64,000 nucleotides of DNA from Fusobacterium nucleatum_L. Lineage in GTDB: Bacteria; Fusobacteriota; Fusobacteriia; Fusobacteriales; Fusobacteriaceae. The stretch spans positions 1,736,001 to 1,800,000 of the forward strand of contig NZ_CP077172.1 of the NCBI RefSeq assembly GCF_050231725.1. The letters run 5' to 3'. The translations under genes and the position numbers were made by a program. A model generated the notes under the pieces. It did not search any database. It had not been told where the DNA came from and saw nothing but the letters and a program-made list of their open reading frames with translations. Below are positions 27,431 through 36,482 of this stretch, one piece after another. How positions within the stretch are numbered: position 1 is the first letter of the stretch; each line of letters begins with the position of its first letter.

Positions 27431-28238
27431 CAAGTCTAAAAGATTTATTGATTGTCTTTTAAATTTTCAAGATGTAAAAGATCTTGAATTATGTGATGAT
27501 CAAGGAGTAAAAGTTTCAACTCATACTTATGATGTTTTGAATATTTCAATTAATAAAATAAAAGAAAAATATATTGGGCTAGAAGAAGCAACACAAAAAG
27601 TTGATTTTTTTGCAATTACAGTAGGAATAATAATGCACGATATAAGTAAGTCAAGTATTAGAAGAAATGAAGAGAATCTTTCACATTCTCAAATGATGAT
27701 ACAAAATCCAGAGTATATAATATCTGAAGTTTATGAAGTCTTAAATTTAATTGAAAAGCAAGTAGATTATAAGATAATGAAAAAAGTTAAAGAAAATATA
27801 GCACATATAGTTCAATCACATCATGGTAAATGGGGAAAGGTACAGCCTGAAACAGAAGAAGCACATATAGTTTATATTGCAGATATGGAATCTGCAAAAT
27901 ATCACAGGATAAATCCTATTCAGGCAAATGATATTTTAAAATATTCTGTAAAAGGCTTGGGACTTAATGAAATTGAAAAGAAATTAAATTGTACATCAGC
28001 AGTTATAAAAGATAGAATAAAAAGAGCTAAAAAAGAGCTTAATTTAAAAACCTTTTCTGAACTTTTAGAAGTCTATAAAGAAAAAGGAAGAGTGCCAATA
28101 GGAGATAAGTTTTTTGTTTTGAGATCAGAAGAAACAAAAAAGTTAAAAAAATTTGTTGATAAACAAGGTTTTTATAATTTATTTATGAAAAATCCACTTA
28201 TGGAGTATATGATAGATGACAAAATTTTTGAAAAATAA
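27414..28238 (+). CDS. HD-domain phosphohydrolase with C-terminal HTH-like segment
   Basis: 274 residues. Residues about 30-160 form an HD domain: His37, His75-Asp76 in IIMHDISKS, His136-His137 in QSHHGKWG and Asp157. Residues about 173-222 look like a sigma-like or LuxR-like helix-turn-helix (LGLNEIEKKLNCTSAVIKDRI followed by RAKKELNL). HD domains hydrolyse nucleotides or phosphodiesters; the HTH suggests DNA or RNA binding. The substrate is not known. Placed between dxs and the TlyA-like gene, overlapping both. Confidence 0.75.
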   Translation: MVERNSKSKRFIDCLLNFQDVKDLELCDDQGVKVSTHTYDVLNISINKIKEKYIGLEEATQKVDFFAITVGIIMHDISKSSIRRNEENLSHSQMMIQNPEYIISEVYEVLNLIEKQVDYKIMKKVKENIAHIVQSHHGKWGKVQPETEEAHIVYIADMESAKYHRINPIQANDILKYSVKGLGLNEIEKKLNCTSAVIKDRIKRAKKELNLKTFSELLEVYKEKGRVPIGDKFFVLRSEETKKLKKFVDKQGFYNLFMKNPLMEYMIDDKIFEK

Positions 28239-29013
28239 AATGAGATTAGATGAGTATTTAGTTGAAAATGAATATTTTGAAAATTTAGAAACAGCTAAAA
28301 GACAGATTATGGTAGGAAATGTTATAGTAAATGAACAGAAAATAGATAAACCAGGGGAAATAATTTCAATTGATAAAATAAAGTCTATTAGAATAAAAGA
28401 GAAAAATATTCCTTATGTTAGCCGTGGAGGTTTAAAGTTAGAAAAGGCTATAAAAGTTTTTGATTTAGATTTTAAAGATAAAATAATATTAGATATAGGA
28501 GCTTCTACAGGAGGTTTTACAGATTGTTCCTTACAAAATGGTGCAAAATTTGTTTATGCTGTTGATGTAGGAACTAATCAACTTGACTGGAAGTTAAGAA
28601 ACGATAGTAGAGTTAAAAGTATAGAAAATAAGCATATCAATGATTTAGAAAAAACTGATTTAGAAGATGAAATTGATATAATAGTTATGGATATTTCTTT
28701 TATTTCAATAAAAAAAGTTATATATAAAATTAAAGAATTTTTGAGAGAAGATGGGGAGGCTATATTCTTAATAAAACCTCAATTTGAAGCTGAAAAAAAT
28801 GAGATTGAAAAAGGTATAGTAACTGATTTAAAAATTCATAAAAGAATTGTAAAAGAAGTGGTTGAAGAAGCAAAAAATTATCAACTTTTTTTAAAAAATT
28901 TAACAGTTTCACCAATAAAAGGAACAAAAGGAAATACGGAATATTTAGCAGAATTTTTAAAGAAAAAAATTTTTTCAAATGATGAAGTTATAGAAAAATT
29001 ATTTAAAGATTAG
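28216..29013 (+). CDS. TlyA family rRNA 2'-O-methyltransferase
   Basis: 265 residues: N-terminal S4 RNA-binding domain (MRLDEYLVENEYF to GEIISI) and an FtsJ-like SAM domain (DIGASTGGFTDCSLQNGA, then VMDISFISI). TlyA enzymes methylate 16S and/or 23S rRNA riboses; many also were described as hemolysin-like. The start is uncertain: ATG 28216 has GGAG ten bases upstream and overlaps the HD gene; ATG 28240 starts exactly at the S4 homology and just after the HD stop codon. Confidence 0.88.
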   Translation: MTKFLKNKMRLDEYLVENEYFENLETAKRQIMVGNVIVNEQKIDKPGEIISIDKIKSIRIKEKNIPYVSRGGLKLEKAIKVFDLDFKDKIILDIGASTGGFTDCSLQNGAKFVYAVDVGTNQLDWKLRNDSRVKSIENKHINDLEKTDLEDEIDIIVMDISFISIKKVIYKIKEFLREDGEAIFLIKPQFEAEKNEIEKGIVTDLKIHKRIVKEVVEEAKNYQLFLKNLTVSPIKGTKGNTEYLAEFLKKKIFSNDEVIEKLFKD

Positions 29014-29027
29014 TATGGAGGAAAAAA

Positions 29028-30347
29028 GTGAAAATAACTTTGAAAAAAGCAACTGCAATTCTAATAATTGCAATTTCAAGTCTATCTTTTACAAATGATG
29101 ATAGAACAGGATTTTTAGCTAATATGAGAGAATTAAAAGAGATTTCTGATATTATGGATGTTATTCAAGATAGTTATGTAGAAAATGCAAATGCTCAAAA
29201 AATAAAAGAAGAAAAGAATAAGAATACTACTCAAAAAAGTACGGGAATAACTAAAAAATCTTTAATGCAGGGAGCATTAAAAGGAATGATGGAATCATTA
29301 GATGATCCCCACTCTGTATATTTTACAAAGGAAGAAATGAAAAGTTTCCAAGAAGATATAAAGGGTAAATATGTTGGAGTTGGAATGGTTATCCAAAAGA
29401 AAGTAGGAGAACCATTAACTGTAGTTTCTCCAATAGAAGATGGACCAGCATACAAAGTTGGAATAAAACCAAAAGATAAGGTTATAGAAATAGATGGAGA
29501 ATCAACTTATAATCTAACAAGTGAAGAAGCTTCAAAAAGATTAAAAGGGAAAGCAAATACAACTGTTAAAGTTAAAGTCTATAGAGAAGTTAATAAGATG
29601 ACTAAAGTCTTTGAATTAAAAAGAGAGATAATAGAATTAAAATATGTAAAAAGTAAAATGCTTGATGGGGGAATAGGATATTTAAGACTTACTCAATTTG
29701 GTGATAATGTTTACCCAGATATGAAAAAAGCCTTAGAAGATTTACAAGCTAAAGAAATGAAAGGTTTAATTTTAGATTTAAGAAGTAACCCAGGTGGAGA
29801 GTTAGGTCAGTCAATAAAAATAGCTTCAATGTTTATAGAAAAAGGTAAAATAGTAAGTACAAGACAAAAAAAAGGTGAGGAAAGTGTTTATTCAAGAGAA
29901 GGTAAATACTTTGGAAATTTTCCTATGGTAGTTCTAATAAATGGTGGTAGTGCCTCAGCTTCAGAAATAGTTTCAGGAGCATTAAAAGATTATAAAAGAG
30001 CTACACTTATAGGAGAAAAAACATTTGGAAAGGGAAGTGTACAAACTTTATTACCATTACCTGATGGAGATGGAATAAAAATAACTATTGCAAAATATTA
30101 TACACCAAATGGTATTTCTATTGATGGAACAGGAATTGAGCCAGATACTAAAATAGAAGATAAGGATTATTATTTAATTTCTGATGGAGCTATAACAAAT
30201 ATAGATGAAAGTCAACAAAAAGAAAATAAAAAAGAAATAATCAAAGAAGTTAAAGGTGAAAAAGCTGCAAAAGAAGTTGATACTCATAAAGATATACAAC
30301 TTGAAGCTGGAGTAAAGGCAATAAAAGAAATGATAAATAAGAAATAG
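29028..30347 (+). CDS. ctpA: S41 family carboxyl-terminal processing protease
   Basis: 439 residues. N-terminal signal or anchor (about 5-22), a PDZ domain (about 110-190, KYVGVGMVIQKK to GPAYKVGIKPKDKV) and a tail-specific protease domain. Catalytic Ser is in NGGSASASEIVSGALKD and the Lys in GEKTFGKGSVQT. Such proteases act in the periplasm on envelope proteins. Starts with GTG after GGAGG. The last 50 residues are charged and low complexity. Confidence 0.92.
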   Translation: MKITLKKATAILIIAISSLSFTNDDRTGFLANMRELKEISDIMDVIQDSYVENANAQKIKEEKNKNTTQKSTGITKKSLMQGALKGMMESLDDPHSVYFTKEEMKSFQEDIKGKYVGVGMVIQKKVGEPLTVVSPIEDGPAYKVGIKPKDKVIEIDGESTYNLTSEEASKRLKGKANTTVKVKVYREVNKMTKVFELKREIIELKYVKSKMLDGGIGYLRLTQFGDNVYPDMKKALEDLQAKEMKGLILDLRSNPGGELGQSIKIASMFIEKGKIVSTRQKKGEESVYSREGKYFGNFPMVVLINGGSASASEIVSGALKDYKRATLIGEKTFGKGSVQTLLPLPDGDGIKITIAKYYTPNGISIDGTGIEPDTKIEDKDYYLISDGAITNIDESQQKENKKEIIKEVKGEKAAKEVDTHKDIQLEAGVKAIKEMINKK

Positions 30348-30357
30348 AGGAGTAAAT

Positions 30358-31065
30358 ATGCTATATATAGTTGCAACACCAATAGGAAATTTAGAAGATA
30401 TGACTTTTAGGGCAATAAGAGTACTAAGAGAAGTTGACTATATTTTTGCAGAAGACACAAGGGTAACAAAAAAGTTATTGGATCACTATGAAATTAAAAG
30501 TACAGTGTACAGATATGATGAACACACAAAACAACATCAAGTAGCAAATATTATTAATCTTTTAAAAGAAGAAAAGAATATTGCTTTAGTTACTGATGCA
30601 GGAACACCTTGTATATCTGATCCAGGTTATGAAGTTGTTGATGAAGCACATAAAAACAGAATAAAAGTAGTTGCTATTCCTGGTGCTAGTGCATTAACTG
30701 CCTCAGCTTCTATTGCTGGAGTTAGCATGAGAAGATTTTGTTTTGAGGGATTTTTACCTAAGAAAAAAGGTAGACAAACTCTTTTAAAGCAATTAGCAGA
30801 AGAAAGAGAAAGAACAATAGTTATATATGAGTCTCCTTTTAGAATAGAAAAAACTTTAAAAGATATAGAAACTTTTATGGGAAAAAGAGATGTCGTTATT
30901 GTTAGAGAGATTACTAAAATCTATGAGGAAGTTTTAAGAGGGACTACAACTGAACTTATAGAAAAATTAGAAAAAAATCCTATAAAAGGTGAAATTGTTT
31001 TACTTATAGAGCCACTAGAGAAGGAGCAAAGGGGAGGAAATAAATATGTCAATGACACAGATTAA
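30358..31065 (+). CDS. rsmI: 16S rRNA (cytidine-1402-2'-O)-methyltransferase RsmI
   Basis: 235 residues. Tetrapyrrole methylase-fold enzyme that methylates C1402 in the ribosomal P site. Seen: LYIVATPIGNLEDMTFRA at the start, EDTRVTKKLL, TDAGTPCISDPG and AIPGASALTASASIAG. The final residues overlap ylqF by 20 bases. Confidence 0.95.
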   Translation: MLYIVATPIGNLEDMTFRAIRVLREVDYIFAEDTRVTKKLLDHYEIKSTVYRYDEHTKQHQVANIINLLKEEKNIALVTDAGTPCISDPGYEVVDEAHKNRIKVVAIPGASALTASASIAGVSMRRFCFEGFLPKKKGRQTLLKQLAEERERTIVIYESPFRIEKTLKDIETFMGKRDVVIVREITKIYEEVLRGTTTELIEKLEKNPIKGEIVLLIEPLEKEQRGGNKYVNDTD

Positions 31066-31915
31066 CTGGTATCCGGGACATATGAAAAAAACCAAAGATT
31101 TAATTGAAGAAAATTTGAAACTTATTGATGTGGTTTTAGAAATTGTTGATGCAAGAATACCTTTATCAAGTAAAAATCCTAATATAGCTAGTTTAAGTAA
31201 AAATAAAAAGAGAATAATTGTTTTAAATAAGTCAGATTTAGTTTTAAAGCAGGAACTAGATAAATGGAAAAAATACTTTAAGGAACAAGATTTTGCAGAT
31301 GAAGTTGTTGAAATGAGTGCAGAGACAGGATACAATGTAAAGAAACTTTATGAAGCGATAGAATTTGTTTCAAAAGAAAGAAAAGAAAAATTATTGAAAA
31401 AAGGCTTAAAAAAAATTAGTATAAGAATAATTGTTTTGGGAATTCCTAATGTTGGTAAATCCAGATTGATAAATAGAATAGTAGGAAAAAACAGTGCTGC
31501 TGTTGGTAATAAACCTGGTTTTACAAGAGGAAAACAATGGGTAAGAATTAAAGAAGGAATAGAACTTTTAGACACACCAGGGATTTTATGGCCAAAATTT
31601 GAAAGTGAAACTGTTGGAATAAATCTTGCAATAACGGGGGCAATAAGAGATGAAATTTTACCAATAGAAGATGTTGCTTGTAGCCTTTTAAGAAAAATGT
31701 TAGAGCAAGGTAGATGGGAAAGTCTAAAAGAAAGATATAAACTTTTAGAAGAAGATAGAGATGAAAAAGTTTTGGAAAATATCTTATCTAAAATTGCATT
31801 AAGAATGGCAATGTTAAATAAGGGTGGAGAATTAAATATTTTACAAGCAGCTTATACTCTTTTAAGAGACTATAGAGTAGCAAAATTAGGAAAATTTGGA
31901 CTAGATGAAATATAA
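31046..31915 (+). CDS. ylqF: Ribosome biogenesis GTPase YlqF/RbgA
   Basis: 289 residues. Circularly permuted GTPase needed for late 50S assembly. The motif order shows the permutation: G4 (VLNKSDL) comes before G1 (GIPNVGKS) and G3 (DTPG). The N-terminal WYPGHMKK motif and the C-terminal helical domain are also typical. GGGGAGG precedes the ATG at 31046. Confidence 0.95.
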   Translation: MSMTQINWYPGHMKKTKDLIEENLKLIDVVLEIVDARIPLSSKNPNIASLSKNKKRIIVLNKSDLVLKQELDKWKKYFKEQDFADEVVEMSAETGYNVKKLYEAIEFVSKERKEKLLKKGLKKISIRIIVLGIPNVGKSRLINRIVGKNSAAVGNKPGFTRGKQWVRIKEGIELLDTPGILWPKFESETVGINLAITGAIRDEILPIEDVACSLLRKMLEQGRWESLKERYKLLEEDRDEKVLENILSKIALRMAMLNKGGELNILQAAYTLLRDYRVAKLGKFGLDEI

Positions 31916-31927
31916 AGAGGTGTAAAA

Positions 31928-32704
31928 ATGGATAAATTAGATTTGAATTTAAAAGAAGTTCACAATGAATTAGTTGAATTTTTAAGAGAAAATTTCAAAA
32001 AAGCAGGTTTTTCAAAAGCAGTATTAGGTTTATCGGGTGGTATAGACTCAGCACTTGTAGCTTATTTATTAAGAGATGCTTTAGGAAAAGAAAATGTACT
32101 TGCTATTATGATGCCGTATAAATCGTCAAATCCAGATAGCTTAAATCATGCGAAATTAGTCGTAAAAGATTTAGGAATAAATTCTAAAACTATTGAAATA
32201 ACTGATATGATAGATGCTTATTTTAAAAATGAAAAAAATCTAACATCTTTAAGAATGGGAAATAAGATGGCAAGAGAAAGAATGTCAATATTATTCGATT
32301 ATTCGGCAAAAGAAAATGCTTTAGTTGTTGGAACATCTAATAAGACAGAAATTTATTTAGGATATAGTACACAATTTGGAGATGCTGCTTGTGCATTAAA
32401 TCCAATAGGAGATTTATATAAGACAAATATTTGGGATTTATCAAGATACTTAAAAATTCCAAATGAGTTGATTGAAAAAAAACCTAGTGCTGATTTATGG
32501 GAAGGTCAAACTGATGAACAGGAAATGGGTTTAACTTATAAAGAAGCGGATCAAGTTATGTACAGATTATTAGAAGAAAATAAAACAGTAGAAGAAGTTT
32601 TAGCAGAAGGTTTTAATAAAGATTTAGTTGATAATATTGTAAGAAGAATGAATAGAAGTGAATATAAAAGAAGAATGCCACTTATAGCTAAAATAAAAAG
32701 GTAG
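31928..32704 (+). CDS. nadE: NAD+ synthase, ammonia-dependent type
   Basis: 258 residues. Converts nicotinic acid adenine dinucleotide to NAD+ with ATP. The PP-loop motif LSGGIDSALVAYLL is near residue 37, and the KTEIYLGYST and KKPSADLWEGQTDE segments match the family. There is no glutaminase domain, so free ammonia should be the nitrogen donor. AGAGG precedes the ATG. Confidence 0.95.
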   Translation: MDKLDLNLKEVHNELVEFLRENFKKAGFSKAVLGLSGGIDSALVAYLLRDALGKENVLAIMMPYKSSNPDSLNHAKLVVKDLGINSKTIEITDMIDAYFKNEKNLTSLRMGNKMARERMSILFDYSAKENALVVGTSNKTEIYLGYSTQFGDAACALNPIGDLYKTNIWDLSRYLKIPNELIEKKPSADLWEGQTDEQEMGLTYKEADQVMYRLLEENKTVEEVLAEGFNKDLVDNIVRRMNRSEYKRRMPLIAKIKR

Positions 32705-32710
32705 GTGCTT

Positions 32711-33073
32711 ATGCAAAATCAATTAAAAGAAGATTTGAATGATTTCCTTAGAGAAAAAGAAGAATTAAGAGAAGTAATTGGTAAAATAGGTGGAAATAAT
32801 AACACTCAAGCAAAACTAATTACAACACTTTTTGTTGGGATAGTTTTAGTAATTTTTGTGACTGGAATAATATTAAAGCAGTTATCTCCAACAACAACAT
32901 TACTACTTTTAATTTTAATACTTGGATTTAAAATTATATGGATGCAACAACAAACTCAAAAGTCAATGCATTTCCAATTTTGGATATTAAATTCTATTGA
33001 AATTAGAATTAATGAGCTAGATAAAAAACAAAAAAAATTGGAAAAAATGATAGAAGAATTAAAGGATAAATAG
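32711..33073 (+). CDS. Small membrane protein with flanking coiled coils
   Basis: About 120 residues, no family recognised. Charged N-terminal helix, two adjacent membrane segments (about residues 38-57 and 62-78) and a C-terminal charged coiled coil (NELDKKQKKLEKMIEELKDK). The ATG at 32711 is preferred over the GTG at 32705, which overlaps the ribosome site. It lies 6 bases after nadE and 11 bases before the ABC exporter; it may be an accessory of the latter, but this is only positional. Confidence 0.7.
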   Translation: MQNQLKEDLNDFLREKEELREVIGKIGGNNNTQAKLITTLFVGIVLVIFVTGIILKQLSPTTTLLLLILILGFKIIWMQQQTQKSMHFQFWILNSIEIRINELDKKQKKLEKMIEELKDK

Positions 33074-33084
33074 GAGCATAAGAT

Positions 33085-34779
33085 ATGCTAAAAAAATTCA
33101 TTTCATATTATATACCACATAAAAAAATGTTTTTTTTAGATTTATTAGCTGCATTTTTTATTTCAGTTTGTGATTTATTTTATCCAATACTTACTCGTTC
33201 AATTTTATACGATTTCATTCCTAATAAAAAAATAAAAGTCATATTTCTATTTTTAGTTATTTTATTTTTTATATACATAATAAAAATGTTACTTAATTAT
33301 TTTGTTGGCTTTTATGGACATGTTGTCGGAGTTAAAATACAAGCTGATATGAGAAGAGATTTATTTAAACATATTCAAAATATGCCTATATCTTATTTTG
33401 ATAAAAATCAAACTGGGGATATTATGTCAAGAATTATAAATGACTTAGTTGATATATCAGAGCTAGCTCATCATGGTCCAGAAGATGTATTTATATCAGG
33501 AGTTTTAGTTATAGGCTCTTTTATATATTTAGTACATTTAAATACTATATTGACTTGTATAGTTTTCTTTTTTATACCTATATTAGCAATGATTACAATT
33601 TTCTTAAGAAAAAGAATGATGAGAGCATTTTCTGAAACTAGAACTACTGTTGGAGCAATAAATGCAAACTTATCTAACGCTATATCAGGTATTCGTGTAT
33701 CAAAATCTTTTAATAATAGTAAATATGAGTTTGAAAAATTTGAATTAGGAAATATCAAGTATATTTTTGCACGTAAAGCTGCTTATCTTTGGCTAGCAGT
33801 ATTTCAAGGAGGAGTCTATTATGTTATAGATATGTTATACCTTGTTATGCTATTAAGTGGAACTCTATTTACTTATTATGATAAAATAAGTGTAATTGAT
33901 TTTGTAACATACATGTTATTTGTAAATTTATTAATTACACCTGTAAAAAGATTAATAAACTCTGTGGAACAATTTCAAAATGGAATAAGTGGTTTTAAAA
34001 GATTTTTTGAAATAATGAATGTTCCTAAGGAAAAAGAAGGAAAACTTGAGGTAGGGAAATTAAAAGGAAATATAGTTTTTGATAATGTAACTTTTAGATA
34101 CGAAGAGAATGAAAATATTTTTGAAAATTTTTCTTTAAAAATAAAAGCTGGGACAAATGTAGCACTAGTTGGAGAATCTGGTGTTGGAAAGAGCACAATC
34201 TGCCATTTAATACCTCGTTTCTACGAAATTTTAGATGGGAAAATTACAATAGATGATATTGATATAAGGGAAATATCCCTTTCTTCACTTAGAAAGAACA
34301 TTGGAATTGTTAGTCAAGATGTATTTTTATTTACAGGTACAATAAAAGAAAATATCGCTTATGGGAAGTTAGACGCAACTGATGAAGAGATTTATAGAGC
34401 TGCAAAATATGCCAACATTCATGATTATGTAATGACTTTGGAAAAAGGATATGATACAGAAGTCGGTGAAAGAGGAATCCGTTTATCGGGAGGACAAAAA
34501 CAAAGAATTTCTATAGCTAGAGTATTTTTAGCTAATCCTCCAATTTTAATTTTAGATGAGGCTACAAGTGCATTAGATAGTATAACTGAAAGGAATATAC
34601 AAAAATCTCTTGATGAACTTAGTGAAGGAAGAACAACTTTAGTTGTAGCACATAGGTTAACAACTATAAGGAAAGCTGATATTATTATAGTAATCACAAA
34701 AGAAGGTATTTCTGAAATGGGGAATCATCAGGAATTAATGAATATTAAAGGTATTTATTATAAATTAAATCAAGTGTAA
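33085..34779 (+). CDS. ABC exporter, fused permease and ATPase
   Basis: 564 residues. Six membrane segments in residues 1-315 (ABC type 1 exporter fold) followed by an ATPase domain: Walker A GESGVGKST, signature LSGGQKQR, Walker B ILILDEATSALD and His switch VVAHRLT. A half-transporter that should form a homodimer; multidrug or lipid export is typical of the family but the substrate is unknown. Last gene of the operon; a terminator follows. Confidence 0.92.
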   Translation: MLKKFISYYIPHKKMFFLDLLAAFFISVCDLFYPILTRSILYDFIPNKKIKVIFLFLVILFFIYIIKMLLNYFVGFYGHVVGVKIQADMRRDLFKHIQNMPISYFDKNQTGDIMSRIINDLVDISELAHHGPEDVFISGVLVIGSFIYLVHLNTILTCIVFFFIPILAMITIFLRKRMMRAFSETRTTVGAINANLSNAISGIRVSKSFNNSKYEFEKFELGNIKYIFARKAAYLWLAVFQGGVYYVIDMLYLVMLLSGTLFTYYDKISVIDFVTYMLFVNLLITPVKRLINSVEQFQNGISGFKRFFEIMNVPKEKEGKLEVGKLKGNIVFDNVTFRYEENENIFENFSLKIKAGTNVALVGESGVGKSTICHLIPRFYEILDGKITIDDIDIREISLSSLRKNIGIVSQDVFLFTGTIKENIAYGKLDATDEEIYRAAKYANIHDYVMTLEKGYDTEVGERGIRLSGGQKQRISIARVFLANPPILILDEATSALDSITERNIQKSLDELSEGRTTLVVAHRLTTIRKADIIIVITKEGISEMGNHQELMNIKGIYYKLNQV

Positions 34780-34785
34780 ATGTAA

Positions 34786-34817
34786 AAGGCTGTTGTATAT
34801 TATTTTACGACAGCCTT
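34786..34817. terminator. Bidirectional terminator between convergent genes
   Basis: AAGGCTGT (34786-34793) and ACAGCCTT (34810-34817) with extra pairs inside (GTA/TAC). It ends the ABC exporter operon and the small minus-strand gene. Confidence 0.75.
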
Positions 34818-34824
34818 CTATATT

Positions 34825-35034
34825 TTATTTTTCAGAGCTTCTTAATTTAAAATCTTTCTTACCATATTCTAATTGGCGAGTATATAAATCTAATAAATCA
34901 GTTAAATTTTCCTTTTTATTTTCTAACATTTTCATTTCTTTTTTTACTTCTTCAATTTTTGAATCAATTTCTTTTATTTTTAATTCTAAATCCTTAATCT
35001 TTTCAACCAAATTCTCTTTATTTAAATTTTCCAT
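34825..35034 (-). CDS. Small coiled-coil protein
   Basis: 69 residues, almost entirely charged heptads (LVEKIKDLELKIKEIDSKIE onward), so one long coiled-coil helix is expected. No known family. A strong AAGGAGGT ribosome site precedes the ATG at 35034, which makes this strand much more likely than the overlapping plus-strand frame. Function unknown. Confidence 0.7.
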   Translation of the reverse strand: MENLNKENLVEKIKDLELKIKEIDSKIEEVKKEMKMLENKKENLTDLLDLYTRQLEYGKKDFKLRSSEK

Positions 35035-35237
35035 AAACTACCTCCTTAAAACTAATATACAATTTAAAATATACTATGTCAATAGATAAAAAAATATACT
35101 TAAAAATGTATTATTATAATTTTATTTTAATAAATAATAAACATTTAAAATTAAAATAAATATATTTGAATCTATACATTTTTTTAGATTTATTATAAAA
35201 TATAAGTGGTATGATAAATAATTAAGGGGTTGGTATA
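35035..35237. other. AT-rich divergent intergenic region
   Basis: About 200 bases of almost pure A/T. No lysine riboswitch could be recognised before the LysO genes, and no clear promoter stands out. Confidence 0.4.
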
Positions 35238-35513
35238 ATGTTAGATATTTTTATTTATGTCTGCATAATTTTATTTGGTGTTTTTTTAGTTAGAAAAAAA
35301 TTATTTCCTGAAAAATTATTAAAAAAAGTTTCACTTTTACAATCACTATCATTATATTTATTATTGGGAGCTATGGGATATAAAATAGGTTCTGATGATA
35401 GGCTTATCTCTAATTTACATATATTGGGAATGAAAGCATTAGTGGTTACAATTTCAGCAATCATATTCTCAATAATTTGTGTAAAACTTTTTTATTGGGG
35501 TGATAAAAAATGA
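35238..35513 (+). CDS. LysO family transporter, N-terminal half (separate gene)
   Basis: 91 residues with three hydrophobic segments. It corresponds to the N-terminal part of the LysO (YbjE) lysine exporter, which in E. coli is one protein of about 300 residues. Here it ends with a TGA that overlaps the ATG of the next gene (ATGA, four bases), a normal coupled arrangement and not a frameshift scar. Both halves would be needed. Confidence 0.75.
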   Translation: MLDIFIYVCIILFGVFLVRKKLFPEKLLKKVSLLQSLSLYLLLGAMGYKIGSDDRLISNLHILGMKALVVTISAIIFSIICVKLFYWGDKK

Positions 35514-36106
35514 TAGGAGTTTCTTGTGCAGTGATTGTTGGAATACTTTTAGGGTACTTTACAAAATCATATATTAATTTTGATATATCATTACTTATAC
35601 AATTTGGTTTATATTTATTATTATTTTTTATAGGAATTGATATTGGTAAAAATGATGATATTTTAAATGATTTGAAAAAATTAAATAAAAAAGTCTTATT
35701 TTTACCTTTTATAACTATTCTTTCATCTTTGGCAGGTGGAGCAGTTGCTTCAATATTATTATCACTTTCAATTGGAGAATCGGTTGCTATAAGTGCTGGT
35801 ATGGGTTGGTATTCTTTTTCTGCTATAGAACTTTCAAAAGTAAGTGTAGAACTAGGAGGAATAGCTTTTTTATCTAATATATTTAGAGAGTTGTTAGCTA
35901 TATTTTTTATACCTGTTATTGCTAAAAAAATAGGTTCACTTGAATCAGTTTCTGTTGCAGGAGCAACCGCTATGGATTCTGTTTTACCTATTATAAACAG
36001 AAGCAATCCTGCTGAAATATCTATAATTTCATTTTATAGTGGACTTGTAATTTCAATTATAGTTCCAATTTTAATTCCAATTTTAGTAAATATTTTCTCA
36101 TTGTAG
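35510..36106 (+). CDS. lysO: Lysine exporter LysO, C-terminal part
   Basis: 198 residues with about six hydrophobic segments. Diagnostic LysO stretches: GMGWYSFSAIELSK, FRELLAIFFIPVIAKK and GATAMDSVLPII. LysO exports lysine and toxic analogues such as thialysine. Translated by coupling from the preceding half-gene. Export of lysine-like compounds may matter in a bacterium that makes sulfur analogues such as lanthionine; that link is speculation. Confidence 0.85.
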   Translation: MIGVSCAVIVGILLGYFTKSYINFDISLLIQFGLYLLLFFIGIDIGKNDDILNDLKKLNKKVLFLPFITILSSLAGGAVASILLSLSIGESVAISAGMGWYSFSAIELSKVSVELGGIAFLSNIFRELLAIFFIPVIAKKIGSLESVSVAGATAMDSVLPIINRSNPAEISIISFYSGLVISIIVPILIPILVNIFSL

Positions 36107-36110
36107 AAAG

Positions 36111-36163
36111 TTGACAATTTTAGTAATAAATGTTAGAATAAATCATGTTAAGCAATACTTAAC
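36111..36163 (+). promoter_or_regulatory. Strong sigma-70-type promoter with operator-like palindrome
   Basis: TTGACA (36111-36116), exactly 17 bases, TAGAAT (36134-36139). At the expected start site lies GTTAAG-caata-CTTAAC (36147-36163), a perfect palindrome that could bind a repressor. It drives the small gene at 36219 and the DJ-1 gene. Confidence 0.7.
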
Positions 36164-36218
36164 TACTGTATTTTAAAAACTATAAATAATATAAGATTTA
36201 GAAAGTGGAGTGATACAA

Positions 36219-36467
36219 ATGTTTGAAACTTGGGCAGAAACTCTTTATGATGAAACTTTTAGTGATATGTTTGATGCTTTAGTAAAAGAATATAAAAATG
36301 GTGAAATTACAGTGGAGCAATTAAAAATGAATCTTGCAGAACAACAACAAATTCTTTTAAATGCTTTTACTGAGGGAGAAGTTAAGTCAACATATTGTAA
36401 TGCTATGGTTGATGCACATCAATATGTTTTGGCATTAATAAACAATGGTAAAATTGTAAAAGAGTAG
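36219..36467 (+). CDS. Small hypothetical protein
   Basis: 82 residues, acidic and helical, with no membrane segment and no recognised family. The ATG at 36219 is used because GGAG (36207-36210) lies eight bases upstream; the in-frame GTG at 36210 lies in that site. It is probably co-transcribed with the DJ-1 gene 15 bases downstream from a strong promoter. Confidence 0.65.
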   Translation: MFETWAETLYDETFSDMFDALVKEYKNGEITVEQLKMNLAEQQQILLNAFTEGEVKSTYCNAMVDAHQYVLALINNGKIVKE

Positions 36468-36482
36468 TTAAGGAGGTTTTAT

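Noticed and set aside
34793..35089. Plus-strand open frame of 98 codons
   Set aside because: It is the complement of the coiled-coil gene at 34825-35034, which has a strong ribosome site, and it starts inside the terminator.
35035..35237. Possible lysine riboswitch before the LysO genes
   Set aside because: No conserved lysine aptamer blocks could be found in this pure AT region.
35238..36106. Frameshifted LysO pseudogene
   Set aside because: The junction is a clean ATGA overlap and both parts look intact, so two coupled genes are more likely.
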